DNA of 64,000 nucleotides from an uncultured bacterium (GCA_903928495.1 CAIYQZ010000030.1:62001-126000); one strand, 5' to 3'; shown: positions 52,701-61,322, numbered from the stretch's first letter. The notes: generated by a model not told the origin, from the letters alone. Numbers and translations: made by a program.

Positions 52701-52827
52701 CCTGGGCCTGGCCATCGTGAAAAACGCCACCGAACTGCACGGTGGCACGCTGTCGCTCGACAGTGAATTGGGTCGGGGCACCTGCTTCAACATCCGCTTG
52801 CCCTGGCGCAACGGGGAAGCGCCATGA
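49795..52827 (+). CDS. Six-PAS sensor histidine kinase
   Basis: Encodes 1010 aa, soluble. PAS1 spans about 20-145. Then follow four PAS repeats with a period of about 124 residues starting near 149, 272, 397 and 520, each opening with (S/A)E(E/K)RYR and ending in TFF(S/T)D. A sixth PAS starts near 645 (VLNTSVVGIAFLTPQG). Then HisKA (phospho-acceptor His791 in TSHEFRTPL) and HATPase (NLLSNALKYSPQGG, DQGIGIP, GTGLGLAIV). No receiver of its own. It overlaps the next kinase gene by ATGA and heads a four-gene signalling operon. Confidence 0.93.
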   Translation: MAHPHSASALPDPGMQRLIQSEERLRSLLASAADAIVVIDSLGLITEWNPAAHRMLGWTPSEALGSNLGEMIVPPEHRAAHHGGLARYLSTGQSNMLNQVLQVPALCKSGQTLTVELTVWPIGDAAAPSFGAFIRDVSERKAQQEALTQGAERYRQVVENLGEGMGVIQNGVTVYVNPRAAEMLERDVARMVSCSFLDWVHPDDHAVVAERQRRRQAGDAVPERYELRCVTGTGRVRWMSTRASALMWEGQPATMTFFTDVTDQRLTLDALQASEKRYRTVVQQLGEGMMVIQQGHVTFANPQAALLLGRPPESLLGMPALEVVHPDDRPMVAERLQARETGRQVDVQTEFRIVRPDGAQRWLHTHSSTAEWEGQPATLTFFADQTQQREMIDALHRSEERYRLVIEHVGQGMVVVKGDQFVFANTRACEVMEMTMADMLARGYLERIHPDDLGMVQERRRRRLANEPVPNQYDIRLLMPDGRVKWIDIGVTLVPWDGGISTLTFFSDITDQRRTTEALHLSEERYRQVIEHVGEGMVVVQGERFAFVNSRAAEIAEMPIEDMMARGYLERIHPDDHALVQQRRMKRLAGEPVPNRYEIRLRMPDGRVKWVDIGVTLVPWEGGTATLTFFSDVSERKLLEHKLTSTLAEREIVLNTSVVGIAFLTPQGRFRWANPAMLTLFGGQGNGHFHSMEQVYLDREQYLDVGGAVAQAIRKGETFQRELQMRRLDGTVIWVSLSGQAVNHDNLLDGTVWTALDITDRKMAEEGIRMALAQQRELNDLRSRFVSMTSHEFRTPLATILSSAELLRFYGDRLPEDERLSVIASIESGVQRMTQMLDRVLMLGRSEAGMLDFKPRQQDLVQLCRQLCDEARSTHAGPGHVLEAQLPAEPIHGWFDDKLLRHALGNLLSNALKYSPQGGTVTLVVQAQPGQDVHLAVQDQGIGIPAAEIPHLFTSFHRASNVGDIQGTGLGLAIVKNATELHGGTLSLDSELGRGTCFNIRLPWRNGEAP

Positions 52828-54473
52828 CCGAGCACACCGCCCCGCCCGACCCACGGGCCCAGGCGTCGCTGCGCATCGTCGACACGCAGCGCAAACCGGT
52901 GACCCTGGCACTGCTGGCCGCCGTTGTGTTTTTCCTGCTGCTGGGTGGCAAGAATTTCTGGCAACAGGAATACGTGGTGGCCGGTCTGTGTGCGCTGGCC
53001 ACCGTGGTTGCCCTGCTGTATGCCCATGCCATTTACCGACGCCTGCCCAACCCGCTGAGCGATATTGCGCTGGCCTTCATCGTGGTGGCCGTGCTGGCGG
53101 TGACCATCCACAAGCGGGACCTGGTCGGTGTCCTGTGGGCCCCGCCGCTCATGTTGATGATGCATCTGGTGTCTCGGCGGCAGGTTTCCATCGGCTTTGA
53201 CACCCTGGCCATGCTGATCGCGGCCGTCCACTGCTACCAGCACCATGACGTCGACACAGCCTTTCGGGTAACCGTCATCTTGCTTATCACCAGTGCGTTT
53301 GCCCACATTTACGCTCGCAACGTCGAGGGACACCACCGTGTGCTGGACGAGCAGCGCGAACACCTTGACCTCATGGTGCGATGCGCCGCCGTGGGAGGCA
53401 TGGAGTGGGCGGTGGATGACGAGCGCGCCCAGCCCCCCGAACGCCTGGCGCACTGGATGGGATTGCCGAACACACCCGGCGAGGCACCAGCGCGCATCCG
53501 CCTGCGGGACCACGTGTCCGCCGAACACCGGGATGAACTGGCGCGTTTGCTGGCCCAACTGGTGCAAGGACACACCGAGCCGCACGGCAGCCGGCATTCG
53601 CCGCCACAAGACTTGCGCGTGGTGCGCCCGGACGGTCAGGAGGTGTGGCTGCACGCCGAATTCATGGCGCTGTCCGATGCCGAGGGCAAGCCTGTCAAGG
53701 TGGTGGCCACCTTCATCGACATCTCGCGCCTGCGGGCCGCCGAAGCAGACACCCTGGCCGCCCTCCAGCGCCAGCAAGAGCTAAATGAATTGAGGGCGCG
53801 GTTTGTGGCCATGACCAGCCATGAGTTCCGCACCCCGTTGGCGGCCATCCTGTCTTCCGCCGAGTTGCTGGACCATTACGGTGAGCGATTGCCCATTGAT
53901 GAACGCCAGGCCGTGCTCAAAGGCATACACGACGGCGTTCACCGCATGACCCACATGCTGGACCGCATCTTGCTCATCAACAAGGCCGATGCTCAGATGC
54001 TTGAATGCCGGCCGCAGCCCCTTCACCTCGCCCAGGCACTGGCACAGATCGCCCATGAGCTGATACCCGGCGGTGGGGCTGAGCTTGACCGCCTGCAGAT
54101 AGACGTCACGCCACCGGATGCCCAGTCACGATTGGATGCCAAGCTGTTGCAACACATCCTGGGCAACCTGATGTCCAACGCACTCAAGTACTCGCCCCCC
54201 AGCTCTCCCGTTGCGGTGCACGCGGTGCACAAGGACAACGATGTTGTGATCACGGTCGATGACCAGGGTATAGGCATCCCTGACGACGATCTGTCGGAGC
54301 TGTTTGAGCCCTTCCACCGGTGTTCCAACGTGGGGGAGCGCAAAGGCACCGGCCTGGGGCTGACCATTGTGAAAAAATCAGCCGAATTGCATGGTGGCCA
54401 TGTGACCGTCAGCAGCCAAGCCGGTCACGGCACCCGCTTCACCGTACGTCTTCGCCAAGGAGAACCTGCATGA
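52824..54473 (+). CDS. Membrane sensor histidine kinase with PAS domain
   Basis: Encodes 549 aa. Four to six short membrane helices (about 30-165), a PAS domain (about 185-310) and HisKA/HATPase (His333 in TSHEFRTPLAAILSSAELL, NLMSNALKYSPP, DQGIGIPDDD, GTGLGLTIV). The kinase core is very similar to that of the upstream six-PAS kinase, so the two are probably paralogues acting on the same response regulators. Overlaps both neighbours by four bases. Confidence 0.92.
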   Translation: MTEHTAPPDPRAQASLRIVDTQRKPVTLALLAAVVFFLLLGGKNFWQQEYVVAGLCALATVVALLYAHAIYRRLPNPLSDIALAFIVVAVLAVTIHKRDLVGVLWAPPLMLMMHLVSRRQVSIGFDTLAMLIAAVHCYQHHDVDTAFRVTVILLITSAFAHIYARNVEGHHRVLDEQREHLDLMVRCAAVGGMEWAVDDERAQPPERLAHWMGLPNTPGEAPARIRLRDHVSAEHRDELARLLAQLVQGHTEPHGSRHSPPQDLRVVRPDGQEVWLHAEFMALSDAEGKPVKVVATFIDISRLRAAEADTLAALQRQQELNELRARFVAMTSHEFRTPLAAILSSAELLDHYGERLPIDERQAVLKGIHDGVHRMTHMLDRILLINKADAQMLECRPQPLHLAQALAQIAHELIPGGGAELDRLQIDVTPPDAQSRLDAKLLQHILGNLMSNALKYSPPSSPVAVHAVHKDNDVVITVDDQGIGIPDDDLSELFEPFHRCSNVGERKGTGLGLTIVKKSAELHGGHVTVSSQAGHGTRFTVRLRQGEPA

Positions 54474-54856
54474 GTCACCGCATTCTGGTGGTGGATGACG
54501 AAGCCCCCATCCGCGAAAACCTGTGCCGCTTTCTGCGCCTGGAGGGACATGCGGTGGACGAGGCAGCCGACGGCTTGCAGGCCCTGGACAAGTTGCGTTT
54601 ATGCGCGCCCGACTTGGTGCTGTGCGACGTGATGATGCCCCACTGCAACGGCTTTGAGTTGTTGGCAGCCATGCAAGCCGACGGCTCGCTGAAGCACATT
54701 CCCCTGGTGTTTCTGTCGGCCAGCGCAGAACCGGAAAAACTGCAGGAAGGGCTGGCCATGGGGGCCCGGCAATACGTGACCAAACCCTTCAACCTCCAGC
54801 GCCTGCGCGACCTTCTTACTGAACTGTTGCCAGCCAAACCCGGAGAACGCACATGA
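54470..54856 (+). CDS. Stand-alone response regulator (REC only)
   Basis: Encodes 128 aa from ATG 54470. Phospho-acceptor Asp53 (CDVMMP), acidic pair DD9-10/E11, Ser83 and Lys105 (TKPF). No output domain, so it works by protein contact or as a phosphate shuttle or sink between the two kinases and the REC-EAL protein. Confidence 0.92.
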   Translation: MSHRILVVDDEAPIRENLCRFLRLEGHAVDEAADGLQALDKLRLCAPDLVLCDVMMPHCNGFELLAAMQADGSLKHIPLVFLSASAEPEKLQEGLAMGARQYVTKPFNLQRLRDLLTELLPAKPGERT

Positions 54857-56604
54857 GCGCGCGCATAGTGCTGGCCGAAGACGAGCCAGACATCCGCCAG
54901 AACCTGCAACGCCTGCTGCGGCTGGAGGGCTACGAGGTATGGGCCGGCTGCAATGGGCGTGAAGCCCTCGACCTGATCCGTGAGCACCGGCCTGACCTCG
55001 TCATTTCCGACATCATGATGCCGGAGATGACCGGGCATGACTTGGCCCGCGCCCTGCGCGCCGACCCGCAGTTCAGCCAACTGCCGCTGATATTGCTGAC
55101 TGCCCGGGCCGACCGGCAGGACGTGCGCGAGGGCATGAACCTCGGGGCTGACGACTACCTCACCAAACCGTTTCAGCGCAGCGAACTGCTTCAAAGCATC
55201 ACCTCGCGGCTGGAACGTGCTGCTGCCCGCCAGCGCCAGGTGCAGCAACTGGCAGCTCAGCACCAGCACCGGGCTTACCACGACAGCGTGACCGATTTGC
55301 CCAACCGCAGCCACTTCATCCTGCTGCTGAAGGCCACCTTGCAGAACAGCTTGCGTCAGGGGCTTGAACCCATGCTGGTGGGTGTTGCTCTGGACAACTT
55401 GCCGCAAATGATGCAAATGCTACCCACAGGCGACATCCATGCCTGCGTGTCCTGCATGGGGCAACGCATGCGCAACCTGGCCCAGCACATGGGTGAGCTC
55501 ATCGAAGGCCAGGTGGTGCTGGCCCGCACCGCTGAAGACCGCTTTGTGTTTTTGCTGGACCGCAGCAGCGAGGCCCACCGCACAGCGCAATGGCTGCATC
55601 CCTTGTGGCAGGCCAGCAGTGAGCCCATCGACAGCCAGGGCGAACGCCATTTTCCGAAGGTGGTGGTGGGCAGCCTCTGGCTTGATGACCTGCTCAGCGC
55701 ACCCGACATGGCACTGGCGCGGCTGGACATGGTGCTGGCACAGGCACAGCGGCAGGCTGCCATGCCAGTGTGTGCGCACTCCGTGCAGTCCACCGACGAG
55801 CTGCGCAATGAATTCCGCATGCACAACGCCTTGCACGAGGCCTTGCCACGGCAGCAATTGACGGCGGCTTTCCAGCCCCAGGTGGATGCCCATACCTTGC
55901 AACTGGTTGGGTTTGAGGCCTTGATGCGCTGGAAGCACCCGGAGTGGGGCATGGTGTCACCCGCCCGGTTCATTCCGCTGGCTGAAGACAACGGCCAGAT
56001 CGTGCCCATGGGCCAGTGGATGTTGCACCAGGCCTGCCAGCAAGCCGCGTTGTGGGCCACACACTGGGCCGGCCCTGGCGAGCCTCCTCGCATGGCAGTG
56101 AACCTGTCTTTGCGACAGTTTGGCCACCCGGACCTTGTCAGCCACGTGGAGCAGGCACTGGAGAGCAGTGGCCTGCCGCCTCACTTGCTGGAGCTTGAGG
56201 TGACCGAGGGCACCGCCATGCAAGACCTCACGCACACCTTGCAGTTGCTCAACCGCTTCAAGAGCATGGGGCTCAAACTGGCGATCGATGACTTTGGCAC
56301 CGGTTACTCCAGCCTGGCCTACCTGAAGCGGTTTCCACTGGATGTGCTGAAGGTGGACCAGTCATTCGTGCGCAACCTGTGCACCGATGCCGAAGACCGG
56401 GCCATTGCCAAAGCCGTGATCAACCTCGCGCACTCGCTGGACATGGACGTCATTGCCGAGGGTGTTGAAACCGCCGCCCAACACGCCATCCTGCAAGAGA
56501 TGGGCTGCAACTATTGCCAGGGCTACCTGTTTGGCAGACCCACGGCCGCAAGCGATGTGCCTGGCTTGGCCCTGCCGGGGTTTGCCTTGCGCGCGGGCGG
56601 CTGA
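54853..56604 (+). CDS. REC - degenerate GGDEF - EAL response regulator (c-di-GMP phosphodiesterase)
   Basis: Encodes 583 aa. REC domain with Asp53 (SDIMMP) and Lys105; a degenerate GGDEF domain (AEDRF in the signature position, about residues 140-320); and an EAL domain with the metal and catalytic motifs FEALMRWKHP, NLSLRQF, VTEGTAM, DDFGTGYSS, LKVDQSFV and IAEGVET. It should hydrolyse cyclic di-GMP under the control of phosphorylation from the upstream kinases. Last gene of the overlapping operon. Confidence 0.92.
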   Translation: MSARIVLAEDEPDIRQNLQRLLRLEGYEVWAGCNGREALDLIREHRPDLVISDIMMPEMTGHDLARALRADPQFSQLPLILLTARADRQDVREGMNLGADDYLTKPFQRSELLQSITSRLERAAARQRQVQQLAAQHQHRAYHDSVTDLPNRSHFILLLKATLQNSLRQGLEPMLVGVALDNLPQMMQMLPTGDIHACVSCMGQRMRNLAQHMGELIEGQVVLARTAEDRFVFLLDRSSEAHRTAQWLHPLWQASSEPIDSQGERHFPKVVVGSLWLDDLLSAPDMALARLDMVLAQAQRQAAMPVCAHSVQSTDELRNEFRMHNALHEALPRQQLTAAFQPQVDAHTLQLVGFEALMRWKHPEWGMVSPARFIPLAEDNGQIVPMGQWMLHQACQQAALWATHWAGPGEPPRMAVNLSLRQFGHPDLVSHVEQALESSGLPPHLLELEVTEGTAMQDLTHTLQLLNRFKSMGLKLAIDDFGTGYSSLAYLKRFPLDVLKVDQSFVRNLCTDAEDRAIAKAVINLAHSLDMDVIAEGVETAAQHAILQEMGCNYCQGYLFGRPTAASDVPGLALPGFALRAGG

Positions 56605-56623
56605 AATATCATTTGCATCAAAT

Positions 56624-56647
56624 AAAAACGCTTCAGTTTGCGTTTTT
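56624..56647 (+). terminator. A/T-rich hairpin after the signalling operon
   Basis: AAAAACGC (56624-56631) pairs with GCGTTTTT (56640-56647) around an eight-base loop, ending in T6. It lies 20 bases past the REC-EAL stop. The stem is weak because five pairs are A-T. Confidence 0.55.
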
Positions 56648-56710
56648 TGAGCGCGCATCGCTAGAATCGGAGGTTAATCGCCCGCTTATATTTGATACAG
56701 ACGCCCCTTG

Positions 56711-58549
56711 ATGCTTGACCTACACACCCTTGTATTTGCCACCCTGGTGTGTGCCGTCAGTTTCGCTTTGGCCATGTTCCTCCTGAAGCGGGTGGTGCCG
56801 GATGAAGAAGCTCTGGCGCATTGGGGCTTGTCGTCGGTGCTGTTTGTGGTGGCATTGGGTTTGCTGTCCCAGCGGGGTCAATGGCCCGATGCACTCACCT
56901 GGGTGTTGGCCAACACCCTGCTGGTGGCGGGCGCGTCACTGAGTTGGAAGGGGAACCTTCTGCTGGCAGAGCGCCTGGCGTGGCGCTGGCTGGTGCCGAC
57001 GGTGGCGGGCGTGAGCGGCGCGCTGAACCTGGCATTGCATCTCTGGCACCCGTCAGACGTCTGGCGCATGGGGGTGGTTTCCGTGGGCATGGCGGTGTGC
57101 CTGGGTGGCGCGGGCTGGGGATTCTGGCTGGTCAGCAACCAGCGCCTCAAGGTGCTGGCGCGGGTGACCAGCGCATTGTTCTGGGTGGGCAGTGCCGTTT
57201 TCCTGGCGCGCTTGTTTTGGATTCAAAGCACGCCCATCAGCCCCGTCTGGACAGACAACAGCAGCTGGCGATTCCTGTTGCCCGCTGTATACGGGATGCT
57301 GTTCATCAACTGGTCCAGCATCATGGTGGCACTTGTGGTGGGTGACAAGCTTGTCTCCCGCCTGCGCCTTGCGCTCAAAAAGGCCGAAGCGGCAGACCAG
57401 GCCAAAGCCAACTTCCTGGCCAGCGTGACCCACGAGTGGCGCACCCCGTTGAACGCCATCTCCGGCTTCGCCCAGTTGCTCACCAATGACGAACACATTT
57501 CCACCCAGGCCCGCAACTCGGCTGCACTGATACACACCGCTGGCAGCCAGTTGCTGGACGTGGTAAACGACCTCATCGACCTGCGTGCGCTGCAGGAAGG
57601 CAACATGGAGTTCAAGTTTCAGATCTGCCACGTCCAAGTGCTGGTGGATCAAGCTGTGGACGGCCTGCGCCCCATGGCTCAGCAGATGGGGGTCACGGCC
57701 CGTGTGCAAGGTTCGGCCACCAATCCCACCGTGTGGGTGGATCCGGCCCGCTTGAAACAGGTGTTGGGCAACCTGGTCAGCAACGCCATCAAGTTCAACC
57801 GGCACCCGGGTGAAATCACGGTGAGCTGGCATGACGATGGCAACGCTGTGGTGCTGAGTGTGACCGACCAGGGGCCGGGAATTCCGCCCGAGTGGCAGTC
57901 CAGGGTGTTCAAACCGTTCGAGCGACTGGGAGCAGAGTCCAGCGACATCCCCGGAACCGGGGTGGGTTTGGCCATCAGCCAGCAACTCACACAGCACATG
58001 GGCGGCAGCATCGGTTTTGACACACGGGAGGGTGAAGGCACGACCTTCTGGCTGCGCTTCCCGTTGGCTTTGATGGTGCAAGGTGAAGTGGTGCTGCAAA
58101 CCGGTGTGCCTGCCGTCACAGACACCAGCCAGTACACCGCAACCCAACCTTTCTACCACCAGCCACCGGCCATCCCCAAGGGCAAGCAGGTGCTCTATGT
58201 GGAAGACAACCCCACCAACCAGAAACTGGTGCAGGCAGTTTTCCAGAAGCAAATGGGGCTGGACGTGGCGTTGGCCAGCACGGCCGAGCACGGCATCGCG
58301 ATGGCGGTGCAAAACCCGCCACACCTGATCCTGATGGACCTGAATCTGCCCGGCATGGACGGCTACCGCGCGTTGGAGGTGCTTCGCGCCGACCCACGTA
58401 CGCGCGACATACCGGTGATGGCTGTGACCGCCCAATCCAGCCCCGAAGACATTGATCGCGGCCGTGTGGCAGGTTTTGACGCCTATCTGACCAAGCCGCT
58501 GAAGCTGGGCAACCTCGTGTCACAGGCCATGCTGCTGCTCAAACGCTGA
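56711..58549 (+). CDS. Hybrid histidine kinase with 6-7 membrane helices
   Basis: Encodes 612 aa from ATG 56711. Membrane helices span about residues 5-210 (MASE-like sensor). HisKA has His241 in VTHEWRTPLNAISG (Trp in place of the usual Leu/Phe). HATPase motifs NLVSNAIKFN, DQGPGIP, GTGVGLAI follow; then a C-terminal receiver with Asp in MDLNLPG and Lys in TKPL. The receiver suggests internal phosphorelay. A promoter region with TAGAAT (about 56661-56666) precedes it. Confidence 0.92.
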   Translation: MLDLHTLVFATLVCAVSFALAMFLLKRVVPDEEALAHWGLSSVLFVVALGLLSQRGQWPDALTWVLANTLLVAGASLSWKGNLLLAERLAWRWLVPTVAGVSGALNLALHLWHPSDVWRMGVVSVGMAVCLGGAGWGFWLVSNQRLKVLARVTSALFWVGSAVFLARLFWIQSTPISPVWTDNSSWRFLLPAVYGMLFINWSSIMVALVVGDKLVSRLRLALKKAEAADQAKANFLASVTHEWRTPLNAISGFAQLLTNDEHISTQARNSAALIHTAGSQLLDVVNDLIDLRALQEGNMEFKFQICHVQVLVDQAVDGLRPMAQQMGVTARVQGSATNPTVWVDPARLKQVLGNLVSNAIKFNRHPGEITVSWHDDGNAVVLSVTDQGPGIPPEWQSRVFKPFERLGAESSDIPGTGVGLAISQQLTQHMGGSIGFDTREGEGTTFWLRFPLALMVQGEVVLQTGVPAVTDTSQYTATQPFYHQPPAIPKGKQVLYVEDNPTNQKLVQAVFQKQMGLDVALASTAEHGIAMAVQNPPHLILMDLNLPGMDGYRALEVLRADPRTRDIPVMAVTAQSSPEDIDRGRVAGFDAYLTKPLKLGNLVSQAMLLLKR

Positions 58550-58611
58550 ATTCGTCACACCTGTCGCGGGCATATGCTCATTCAACCCTATCTCCGGGCT
58601 ACACTGCCCAA

Positions 58612-58995
58612 ATGCCCGAGACATCGCAGCCAAGACTGTTCGACACCGCACATCTGAACGCACTCTTTGATGCGGTGCCCGACGGCATTTACCTGCTGGA
58701 CCCGGTCACTTCCAATGTGTTGTTTTGCAACAAGGCAGCACACGAAGACTTGGGCTACGCCGCAGACGAAATCCTCGGCCACTCGGTGCTGAGCCTCCAA
58801 AAAGACGTGACGGGGCTGCCTGCGTGGGAGCTGATTGCAGCTGAAATCCGCAAAGCCAGCCCGTTTGTCTTCGTGGGGCGGCACCGCCACAAAGACGGGC
58901 ATGAGGTGAGTGTGGAGGTGTGCACCAACACCTTTCACCTGAATGGCACCGAATATTTTTTTTGTCGTCCGCACGGAACATCAGCCTGCGCGTGA
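58612..58995 (+). CDS. PAS domain protein, N-terminal part of an interrupted PAS-PAS-GGDEF gene
   Basis: Encodes 127 aa from ATG 58612. It is one PAS domain (LFDAVPDGIYLLDPVTSNVLFCN ... HRHKDGHEVSVEV). The frame leaves the family pattern at a run of eight T (58956-58963) and ends soon after with HGTSACA. One extra T would join it to the following frame, giving YFFLSSARNISLRV, which completes the PAS domain and continues into a second PAS and a GGDEF. It is therefore a frameshifted gene, a slippage-expressed gene, or a sequencing error. Confidence 0.75.
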   Translation: MPETSQPRLFDTAHLNALFDAVPDGIYLLDPVTSNVLFCNKAAHEDLGYAADEILGHSVLSLQKDVTGLPAWELIAAEIRKASPFVFVGRHRHKDGHEVSVEVCTNTFHLNGTEYFFCRPHGTSACA

Positions 58996-59945
58996 TGCAA
59001 GAGGCCGCGATGCTGGAGCGCGACGCACACGTGCGGTTTGCGCTGAACGAGGCATCCGATGGCCTGTGGGACTGGAACGTGGCCACGCACGAGGTGTTTT
59101 TCAGCCCCCAGCTCAAGCGCATGCTGGGTTACGGGCCGCACGAAATGACCCCCACGCTGGAAAGCTGGTCAGCCAATGTGCACTCAGACGACAAGGACCG
59201 CGTGTTTCTGGTGCTGCAGCAACACCTGCGTGGCCAGCGCGAACGTTATGACGTGCAGTACCGGCTGAAGAACCGCAACGGGCACTACCTGTGGGTGAAC
59301 GACAGGGGCCGCGTGTGCGAGCGAGATGCCGAGGGCAAACCCCTCCGGGTGGTGGGAATGGTTCAGAACATCACCGACCAGAAAACCCTTGAACTGCAAC
59401 TGATGCGCCAGGCTTCGCACGACAGCCTGACCGGGCTGCGCAACCGTGGCGACAGCGAGGCCACCCTGCTCAACCTGGTGAACACCTGCCGACGGCTCGA
59501 TGTGCCATTGGGCGTGTGCATGTTCGACCTGGATTACTTCAAGAACATCAACGATGTGCACGGCCACCTGGTCGGTGACCAGGTGCTGGTGCGCGTGGCT
59601 GAGCGCATGAGCGGTCTGGTGCGCAGCACCGACAGCCTTTTCCGTTGGGGTGGTGAAGAGTTCCTGCTGCTGTGTCCCGGCACCGGGGCTGAGGCGCTGG
59701 AACTGTTGCTGCACAAATTGCGCGACGAACTGGCCTGTGGCGAATGGTCTGACCTGGTGGGCACTGACCCTGTCACGGCCAGCTTTGGCGCCGCCATCAT
59801 GCCCGCGCATGGCGCCACAACGGGTGCGTTGCTGCTGGCAGCCGACACGGCGCTGTATCGCGCCAAAGCAGCTGGCCGCAATCAGGTCGTCATGGCCACC
59901 GCCCAGGACTGCGCCCCCACAGACCTGCCGTCGGCAGCGGCTTGA
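58995..59945 (+). CDS. PAS-GGDEF diguanylate cyclase (C-terminal part of interrupted gene)
   Basis: Encodes 316 aa if started at ATG 58995, which overlaps the previous stop as TGATG. PAS domain (RFALNEASDGLWDWNVATHEVFFSPQ ... NITDQK) followed by GGDEF domain with DLDYFKNIND, active-site RWGGEEFLLL and an I-site RSTD five residues upstream. It should make cyclic di-GMP. In the joined form the N-terminal PAS is linked through the T-run. The catalytic residues are intact, so the lesion is recent or regulated. Confidence 0.8.
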   Translation: MQEAAMLERDAHVRFALNEASDGLWDWNVATHEVFFSPQLKRMLGYGPHEMTPTLESWSANVHSDDKDRVFLVLQQHLRGQRERYDVQYRLKNRNGHYLWVNDRGRVCERDAEGKPLRVVGMVQNITDQKTLELQLMRQASHDSLTGLRNRGDSEATLLNLVNTCRRLDVPLGVCMFDLDYFKNINDVHGHLVGDQVLVRVAERMSGLVRSTDSLFRWGGEEFLLLCPGTGAEALELLLHKLRDELACGEWSDLVGTDPVTASFGAAIMPAHGATTGALLLAADTALYRAKAAGRNQVVMATAQDCAPTDLPSAAA

Positions 59946-59952
59946 GTCTGGC

Positions 59953-60858
59953 TCAGGCGTTGCGCAACGACTGACGCAGTTTGGTGCCCACATCGGGGCG
60001 CTCGGCGAACGGGTCGCCCGGGTTGCTACCCTGCACCAGGTTTTGCATGCGCTCGGCCACATTGCCCAGCGCTTGGGGATGGCTGTAGATGTAGAAACGG
60101 TTCGCCTCCATGGCGTCAAACACCATGGCAGCCACGTCGGCGGCAAACACTTTGCCGCTGCTGACGGCCTTGTCGCTCATGGCCTGGCCAATCAATTGGC
60201 TCTGGGTGGGTTTGCTGGCCGCCAGTTCTACCGGGCGGTTGCGGTGGCTTTGGGATATGCCCGTGGGCACAAAGTACGGGCACAACACACTGGCCCCCAC
60301 CTGCTCGGTCACCAGTGCCAGGTCCTGGTACAGGGTTTCAGTGAGGGCAACCACCGCATGTTTGCTCACGTTGTAAATGCCCATGTTGGGCGAGGTGAGC
60401 AAACCGGCCATGCTGGCGGTGTTGACGATGTGGCCTTGCCACGACGGATCGGCCTTGGCTGCAGCCAGCATGTGCGGCGTGAAGCAACGCACGCCGTGCA
60501 CCACACCCCACAGGTTGACGCCCAGCACCCACTCCCAGTCGGCCACCGAGTTTTCCCACAGCAAGCCACCACTGCCAACACCTGCGTTGTTGAACACAAA
60601 GTGCGGTGCGCCAAAGCGCTCCACCACCTCGGCAGCCAGTGCGTCCATCGCAGCGGCGTTGGATACGTCCACCCGGCGTGCCATCACGGGCACACCGGTG
60701 GCAGACAGTTCCGCCTCGGCTTGGGCCAGTGCATCGGTCTGAACGTCAAGCAGCACCAGGTTCATGCCGCGCGCAGCCGCAATGCGGGCGCACTCCAGGC
60801 CAAAGCCAGACGCAGCGCCTGTGAGCACGGCGGTTTTGCCAGAGAAGTTTGAAATCAC
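59953..60858 (-). CDS. SDR family oxidoreductase
   Basis: Encodes 301 aa. TGAASGFG cofactor motif, Asp after strand 2 (LLDVQ; NAD(H) preference), NNAG, and YNVSK. A long C-terminus (about 190-300) with MEANRFYIYSHPQAL is seen in SDRs of lipid or alcohol metabolism. It overlaps the upstream GNAT gene by ATGA, and forms an operon with GNAT and GST. Confidence 0.88.
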   Translation of the reverse strand: MISNFSGKTAVLTGAASGFGLECARIAAARGMNLVLLDVQTDALAQAEAELSATGVPVMARRVDVSNAAAMDALAAEVVERFGAPHFVFNNAGVGSGGLLWENSVADWEWVLGVNLWGVVHGVRCFTPHMLAAAKADPSWQGHIVNTASMAGLLTSPNMGIYNVSKHAVVALTETLYQDLALVTEQVGASVLCPYFVPTGISQSHRNRPVELAASKPTQSQLIGQAMSDKAVSSGKVFAADVAAMVFDAMEANRFYIYSHPQALGNVAERMQNLVQGSNPGDPFAERPDVGTKLRQSLRNA

Positions 60859-61322
60859 GGGGTAGCTCCTTGTGTTTGGGCGGGGCGCAGCATTTCCACA
60901 TGGGCAATGCCGTCCTCCATGTATTCAGCGCTGTCGGTCGCGAAACCGTGGTGGCCATAAAAATCTTGCAAATGGGCTTGCGCCCCGATGCGAATGGGCT
61001 GCGGCCCCCACACGTTGATGAGAGCGATGCAGGCTTGGGACATCAGCGCGTGGCCGAGCGCCCTGCCCCGCCCAGCGGGTGCCGTGACCACGCGGCCCAC
61101 ACTGGCCTCGGCAAACGCCAGGCCTTGGGGCACCAGCCGGGCGTAGGCCAGCAACTGGCCACTGGCATCGTGGCCCAACAGGTGGTGGCATGCGGGATCG
61201 AGCCCGTCCATGTCCTGAAAAACGCAGGTTTGCTCCACCACAAACACGGCGGAGCGCAGTTGCAACACCGCGTAAAGCTCGGCGAGGCTCAAGCCTTCAA
61301 AGGGCAGGCAGCGCCAATGCAC
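60855..61322 (-). CDS. elaA: ElaA-like GNAT acetyltransferase
   Basis: Encodes 155 aa from GTG 61322 (MHWRCLPFEG), which matches the ElaA start; a TTG at 61343 overlapping the GST stop is an alternative. ElaA hallmarks: AELYAVLQLRSAVFVVEQ, PAGRGRALGHALM and FYGHHGF. The substrate is unknown. Confidence 0.87.
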   Translation of the reverse strand: MHWRCLPFEGLSLAELYAVLQLRSAVFVVEQTCVFQDMDGLDPACHHLLGHDASGQLLAYARLVPQGLAFAEASVGRVVTAPAGRGRALGHALMSQACIALINVWGPQPIRIGAQAHLQDFYGHHGFATDSAEYMEDGIAHVEMLRPAQTQGATP

